Below, piece by piece: positions 59,979-64,000 of a DNA stretch of 64,000 nt. This stretch comes from JADGRF01 sp035274465 (GTDB taxonomy: Bacteria; Myxococcota_A; Polyangia; Polyangiales; JAFGIB01). Made by a program: the position numbers and the translations under genes. The notes beneath the pieces were generated by a model, which did not search any database, had not been told where the DNA came from, and saw only the letters and a list, made by a program, of their open reading frames with translations. Positions within the stretch are counted from its first letter, which is position 1, and each line of letters opens with the position of its first letter. The DNA lies in assembly GCA_035274465.1 (NCBI GenBank), contig DATEOF010000167.1, positions 10,252 through 74,251 of the forward strand, given 5' to 3'.

Positions 59979-61445
59979 ATGAAGCGCACACGTCGTGCAA
60001 GGTCCTTTGATCACTCCCTGCGATGCGCGTGGGGGCTCTTGCTGGTTGGTTGCACGACGATCAGTACTCCGACCAAGCCACCTGCGGGCGACGCCACCGA
60101 CATGATCCAGGAGCCGTCCAGCGCCTCCGACGGGGGCCCGGGCGATCGCGGCGACGCGAGTCTCGTTCCCGTTCCGACTGGACCTGCTGCTGGTGCAAGC
60201 AACAGCGCTGGTGTCGGCGGTCAATCCATGCCGGTCGCGGGTACGAGCGGGGCATATGCGCCGATCATGGCGGGTACTACGGGCGCTGGCCAAGGCGCCG
60301 GTGGTGCCGGGCAAAGCGCTGCCGGGATGGCCGGAGCTTCCGTCACGGATCCCGGCTGTCTCCCGGGACAACTTCTGTGCAACGGGAGTTGTGTCCCTGA
60401 CGGCGAGCACAACTGCGGCTCCTGCAACCACGACTGCACGGCATTGCCTCGCGTAACCGGCAACGTGAGCTGCGTGAGTGGCGTTTGCCAGTTCGACGGG
60501 GCCGCTTGCGCGAAGGGCTGGCTGCACTGCGAAGCGGACCCCGAGCTTGGCTGCGAAACGGATGCGACGCAGCCGACGAACTGCGGTGGCTGTGGTGTGC
60601 AGTGCAGTGTGAGCGAACCCATGTGCTCGAATGGTACTTGTGTGTCGGGCTGCCAGCCCGCTGCACCGACGCTCTGCGGGCAATCTTGTGTCGACTTGCA
60701 ATCGGACGCGCTGCACTGCGGCACATGCGAGAAAGCGTGCACGACGAACATCGCGCGCGCCCAACCGACGTGTGCACGCGGCAGCTGCGGTTTCGAGTGC
60801 ACGAGTGGTTTGATGGCGTGCGGAAACGCCTGCGTCGACACGAGCCGTGATGCGCAAAACTGCGGCACCTGCGGTCAACGCTGTACCGGCGGCAAGCAAT
60901 GCATGGCTGGCAGCTGTGAGTGCCCGACGGGTACTCACGACTGTTCCGGCTCGTGCGCGAGGGACGACGCGGTGACCTCGTGCGGCACTTCTTGCACGGC
61001 GTGTCGCTCCGGAGTCTCGCGCGCTACCGACCTCTGTGAAGGCGGTCGCTGCACGTATCGATGCGCCTTCGGAACCTCCGACTGCGGCAGAGCTTGTGTC
61101 GATCAGCTCAGCGACAATCGAAACTGCGGCGCATGCGGGAAGATTTGCACTGGGGGCAAGACGTGTTCAGTCGGCGTGTGTGTCTGCCCAAGCGGCAGGC
61201 ACGATTGCAGCGGCACATGTGTCGACAACAACTCGAAGCTTACCTGCGGCTCGTCGTGCACCCCCTGCCCAGAGCCCGCGGGTGCGACGGCATCTTGTGA
61301 TGGCACGAGATGCAGCTCGAGCTGTGATAGTGGCGTGAGTTGTTTCGGCGCCTGCGCGGACACCAACACCGATCCGCGGAACTGCGGCGGCTGCGGCATT
61401 ACGTGTGAAAATCTGACGACCTGCAATCAAGGCTGGTGTGAGTGA
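59979..61445 (+). CDS. Large cysteine-repeat lipoprotein
   Basis: The 488-residue product has a lipobox LVGC (Cys25), then a Gly/Ser/Ala-rich linker to about residue 125, then about nine repeat units dense in cysteine. Typical pieces are GCETDATQPTNCGGCGVQCS, CVDLQSDALHCGTCEKAC and CVDTSRDAQNCGTCGQRC. Two unit types alternate, one with NCGGCG and one with DCSGxC. It is the fourth such lipoprotein in the window and closely related in style to those at 46395-47933 and 52085-52822. The stop overlaps by 4 bases the GTG of a gene fragment. Function is unknown. Confidence 0.85.
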   Translation: MKRTRRARSFDHSLRCAWGLLLVGCTTISTPTKPPAGDATDMIQEPSSASDGGPGDRGDASLVPVPTGPAAGASNSAGVGGQSMPVAGTSGAYAPIMAGTTGAGQGAGGAGQSAAGMAGASVTDPGCLPGQLLCNGSCVPDGEHNCGSCNHDCTALPRVTGNVSCVSGVCQFDGAACAKGWLHCEADPELGCETDATQPTNCGGCGVQCSVSEPMCSNGTCVSGCQPAAPTLCGQSCVDLQSDALHCGTCEKACTTNIARAQPTCARGSCGFECTSGLMACGNACVDTSRDAQNCGTCGQRCTGGKQCMAGSCECPTGTHDCSGSCARDDAVTSCGTSCTACRSGVSRATDLCEGGRCTYRCAFGTSDCGRACVDQLSDNRNCGACGKICTGGKTCSVGVCVCPSGRHDCSGTCVDNNSKLTCGSSCTPCPEPAGATASCDGTRCSSSCDSGVSCFGACADTNTDPRNCGGCGITCENLTTCNQGWCE

Positions 61446-61789
61446 TCCTGATTCGTGGACGCTCTGGACAGGGCCGCGCTCCTCCTGCAGCGCTCGAGGG
61501 CGACGTGCGCGCGCGCATCGACGGGGAGCCTGCGCTCCAGGGAACGGGCACCGAAGAATACGCCGACGACATCTACTATTTCGAGGAAGCGCCGCAATCG
61601 AGCCCGTTCGTGCAAGCCTGGGGAGTGCAAGGCGACGAGAACCCTGGCCGAGCGAACCTCTGTCGCTGGCACGTGCTCGGCACCGAGCTCGACTATGCGA
61701 AGTCGATCCAACTGACGTTCGATCTGGGCGGCTCCCAAAACCCGGAGATCGTCCAGCGTTTGCGCACGGTCGCGTACCTGTATCAGTAG
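61442..61789 (+). pseudogene. N-terminally truncated DUF2961 family fragment
   Basis: The frame opens at GTG 61442 and runs 115 codons. From about codon 19 it encodes LEGDVRARIDGEPALQGTGT and continues through EEYADDIYYF, CRWHVLGTELDYAKSIQLTF and VAYLYQ, which are the conserved last blocks of DUF2961 proteins (GTGTEDY, RWH and VAYWYQ). These are normally well over 350 residues, so about two thirds of the domain are missing. The first 18 codons are unrelated to the family. The overlap with the upstream stop is probably accidental, produced by the deletion that made the fragment. Confidence 0.7.
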
Positions 61790-61909
61790 TCACGGGCCAC
61801 TTTGGCTACAACTCGCGTCCGACTGCGAAACGTGCCATCGTCTCCACCGACTGCTCTTGAGCCGCGCCCATCGTCGCTTAGCGTCTAGCTCCAGCACGGA
61901 GGCCGAGCG

Positions 61910-63394
61910 ATGCAAAGTCGAGCGAGCGCGACCGTATTTGCTCTGTTGTTGTCCGTCTCTGCAGGAAGCTGTTCGAGCAGCGGGATGCAGCAGGCCCCCG
62001 CCGGACTGAGTGGGATGGGCGCCGTTCCAGACAGCGGAGCCCCGTCCTCGGTCGCCGGTGCGGGCGGGGCAGCGCTGCCTGTATCGGGTGCCGCCGCAGG
62101 CGAACAGAGTGTTGCGGGCGGCGGCGGGGCGGGAGCGAGCGCGGTCAACAACGCGGTGGGTACGGCGGGCGGTGCCGGTGCTGCGGGGAGCGGCGGCGCA
62201 GCGGCGGTGGCGGGCGCTGTGGCTCCGAAGCCGATGATGAGTGAGGACGGCATGCGCGACGTGCTGCTCGTCGGTAACGGAGTCGAGGGGAGCGTCAGCT
62301 TCGTCGACGCGCACAGCTTCATGAACCTGGGCAGCGTGAACGTGATCTCGGATCGCAGCGAGGTCATGATGCTGATCAGTCGGGATCCCTTGCGCTCGGT
62401 GGCCTCCGCCGCGATCAAGAACGCGCAGCTGTTGCATCACTTCGAACCTTCGGGTGGCGATCGCTTCGTCGATGACGTGTTCGTATCGCCGGACGGTACG
62501 CGGCTCTACGTGTCGCGCTCGAACCTTGGCGATGTCGCGGCGTTCGATCTCAGCAAGCCGGAACATCCACGCATCTGGCGCACCTTCGTCGACGGCTTGA
62601 AGGCCGATCATGCGACGATCTCGCCCGACGGCAAGCGCTTGATCGTGTCGGCCACGACCGCCACTGTGGCCGACGTCATCGACGCCGACAAAGGCACGAT
62701 CGTCGGCATGTTCGCGACCGGCGACTATCCGCACCAGAACGACTATTCGGCGGACGGTAAACACATCTACAACTCGAGCATCGGCAACGTCGGCTACGAG
62801 GCGGTGTCGTACGCGAACAACGCGCAGAAGGGCAATCGCTGGTTGGTGCAGGTCGATGCCACCTCGCTCAAGATGCTGAAGACCTGGAAGTTCGAGTGGG
62901 GCATTCGGCCGAACATCGTCACCGCGGACGAGAAGCTGCTGTACACGCAGCTCTCCTACCTGAACGGCGTGGTCAAGTACGACCTGGTTGCCGGCAAAGA
63001 GCTCGCCCGCAGCGATCAACCGCTGAGCAAGTTCGCCATGGATACCTACGCCACGTACGACGAGTATCCGCACGACTCCGCGCACCACGGGCTCGCGCTC
63101 TCGGCCGACGGCAAGAAGCTCTGCGACTGCGGCACGATCGACAACACGGTCTCGATCGTCGACACCGGCGACATGAAGGTCCGCACGACGATCGAGGTGG
63201 GCATGATCCCGTACTGGGCGACCAACAGCCCGGACGGTCGCTACTGCTTCGTCTCACTCAGCGGGAGCGACGCCATCTCCGTGATCGACTACGACTCCGA
63301 GAAGCAGGTCAGCACGGTCAAGGTCGGCAAGTTTCCACAGCGCAGCCGCCTCGGTCGCGTGCCGCAGCGCGTGCTCGACCTGTTGGCACACTGA
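61910..63394 (+). CDS. Lipoprotein with YVTN-like beta-propeller
   Basis: The 494-residue product has a lipoprotein-like signal (ALLLSVSAGSC, Cys21). A Gly/Ala-rich linker runs to about residue 105, followed by a propeller of the YVTN/surface-layer type with blades such as DVFVSPDGTRLYVSR, ATISPDGKRLIVSA and VSIVDTGDMKVRTTIEVG. The C-terminal HHGLALSADGKKLCDCGTID contains a CxC pair. No haem motif is present. Propellers of this class are found in surface and redox-partner proteins; the function here is unknown. Confidence 0.85.
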   Translation: MQSRASATVFALLLSVSAGSCSSSGMQQAPAGLSGMGAVPDSGAPSSVAGAGGAALPVSGAAAGEQSVAGGGGAGASAVNNAVGTAGGAGAAGSGGAAAVAGAVAPKPMMSEDGMRDVLLVGNGVEGSVSFVDAHSFMNLGSVNVISDRSEVMMLISRDPLRSVASAAIKNAQLLHHFEPSGGDRFVDDVFVSPDGTRLYVSRSNLGDVAAFDLSKPEHPRIWRTFVDGLKADHATISPDGKRLIVSATTATVADVIDADKGTIVGMFATGDYPHQNDYSADGKHIYNSSIGNVGYEAVSYANNAQKGNRWLVQVDATSLKMLKTWKFEWGIRPNIVTADEKLLYTQLSYLNGVVKYDLVAGKELARSDQPLSKFAMDTYATYDEYPHDSAHHGLALSADGKKLCDCGTIDNTVSIVDTGDMKVRTTIEVGMIPYWATNSPDGRYCFVSLSGSDAISVIDYDSEKQVSTVKVGKFPQRSRLGRVPQRVLDLLAH

Positions 63395-63399
63395 TCGCG

Positions 63400-64000
63400 T
63401 CAGTAGGGCTTCTGGCCGATCACGTTGCCCGGCGGGCTGTAGTTGCAGATCCAGATGTCCCAGGTGGCGCCGCCGGACTGGCAACTGGCCACGCCGCAGC
63501 CGAGCTGCGTGGTCGCGCGCCAGACGATTGCCGTGTAGTGGCCGCAGCCATCGCTGCGCATCTGCGTGTAGCACTGCGTGTCGCACTTCTCCGTGCCGCC
63601 GATCGTGCCAGGGGTCCAACACTTGACCTCACCTGCCCAGCCGTCGGTGGCCCATTGCGCGGTGGTCATCGGCGCAGGCACGCCGCCAGCAGCTGCGAGG
63701 TTCTCGCCGTAGCGCTTGGCCTGGAGCTCTTGCTGGCTGCGGTGCATCGGTCGATTGCACTGCGTCTTGGCCAGGCTGTCCGCCCACTCCTGCGCGTAGG
63801 CGGCCAGGGTCGGCGACCACGTGAGCGGCGGCAGCGGCGGCGTGGTCATCACCATCGCGCGTACCGCGTTGTGCGCCGAGGTCATGCCGACCATGCGCCC
63901 GGTTTCACCGCTCGCTGCCATCGCGCCGCCCGCTCCGGTCGCGCCGCTCATGCCCGCCGTTGCGCCAGCCATTCCGGCCGCGCCGCGCATGCCCGCAGCG
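63400..64000 (-). CDS. CAP (SCP/PR-1) domain protein, 5' end beyond window
   Basis: At least 196 residues are visible and the frame stays open to the right edge, so the N terminus and any signal lie outside. After a Gly/Ala/Met-rich linker the CAP domain starts TSAHNAVRAMVM. It has WADSLAKTQC, the GENLAA motif, GHYTAIVWRATTQLGCG, and a C-terminal WDIWICNYSPPGNVIGQKPY. These include the conserved histidines and the hinge cysteines. Bacterial CAP proteins are secreted and of mixed or unknown function. Confidence 0.9.
   Translation of the reverse strand, partial: AAGMRGAAGMAGATAGMSGATGAGGAMAASGETGRMVGMTSAHNAVRAMVMTTPPLPPLTWSPTLAAYAQEWADSLAKTQCNRPMHRSQQELQAKRYGENLAAAGGVPAPMTTAQWATDGWAGEVKCWTPGTIGGTEKCDTQCYTQMRSDGCGHYTAIVWRATTQLGCGVASCQSGGATWDIWICNYSPPGNVIGQKPY

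Noticed and set aside
61442..61789. An intact two-gene operon with the Cys-repeat lipoprotein
   Set aside because: The GTGA overlap looks like coupling, but the second frame has only the last third of DUF2961 after unrelated codons, so it is treated as a fragment.
1..64000. tRNA, rRNA, riboswitch or phage modules
   Set aside because: Intergenic gaps were read on both strands and no cloverleaf, conserved rRNA segment, known riboswitch core, integrase or structural phage gene was seen.

Overview
The window is high-GC DNA with dense, short-spaced genes and shows the hallmarks of a myxobacterium, most likely a Polyangiales-like member of the Myxococcota. There are many secreted lipoproteins with Gly/Ala/Ser-rich linkers after the lipid-anchor cysteine. 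There are four large lipoproteins made of tandem cysteine-rich repeats. There are also PilZ-TPR, wHTH-AAA-TPR and hybrid-kinase regulators, ECF sigma factors, and several periplasmic c-type cytochrome-like proteins. I saw no rRNA, tRNA, CRISPR array or phage module.

Layout. 1-8.9 kb: a PilZ-TPR protein, a membrane protein, an FkbM methyltransferase, a thioredoxin-fold/CysH fusion, a secreted patatin with a beta-rich tail, two paralogous secreted proteins, a YdjM-like membrane hydrolase and a VOC protein. 8.9-15.7 kb: a 16-unit Cys-repeat lipoprotein, a divergent AraC/metallo-beta-lactamase pair, a small charged protein, DNA polymerase IV, a zincin lipoprotein and a gene remnant. 15.7-24.7 kb: a deazaflavin-type oxidoreductase, a PhyH dioxygenase, gmd with a GT4 glycosyltransferase, an alpha/beta hydrolase, a quinoprotein-cytochrome lipoprotein, MarC and a HAD phosphatase. 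24.7-30 kb: a 164-bp inverted repeat, then two large regulators. 30-36 kb: a heme-motif lipoprotein, a LysM-MepA peptidase, an ECF41 sigma factor with its carboxymuconolactone-decarboxylase partner and a matching promoter, HMG-CoA lyase and prolyl aminopeptidase. 36-43 kb: a four-gene sigma/membrane/outer-membrane operon and a propeller-dihaem lipoprotein.

43.3-46.4 kb is the least ordinary part. A DUF222-HNH endonuclease gene, apparently transcribed without a leader, is flanked on one side by a decayed inverted copy and on the other by two fresh tandem copies of a roughly 255-bp element with imperfect terminal inverted repeats. This looks like a MITE family next to a possible mobilising gene.

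46.4-64 kb: a Cys-repeat lipoprotein, then a tight operon coding for a DUF1592-type cytochrome, a Tat-exported DUF1501 protein and another Cys-repeat lipoprotein. Next come a fatty acid desaturase and small secreted proteins. An isoquinoline-oxidoreductase-like operon (iorA-iorB-xdhC-mocA) has a divergent dihaem cytochrome. The window ends with a further Cys-repeat lipoprotein overlapping a DUF2961 fragment, a propeller lipoprotein, and a CAP-domain protein cut by the right edge.

Across the window the dominant theme is envelope and periplasmic biology. Molybdenum and quinoprotein oxidoreductases sit with candidate haem acceptors, and surface lipoproteins are diversifying by repeat expansion. 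Several carry degraded neighbours that point to gene turnover.
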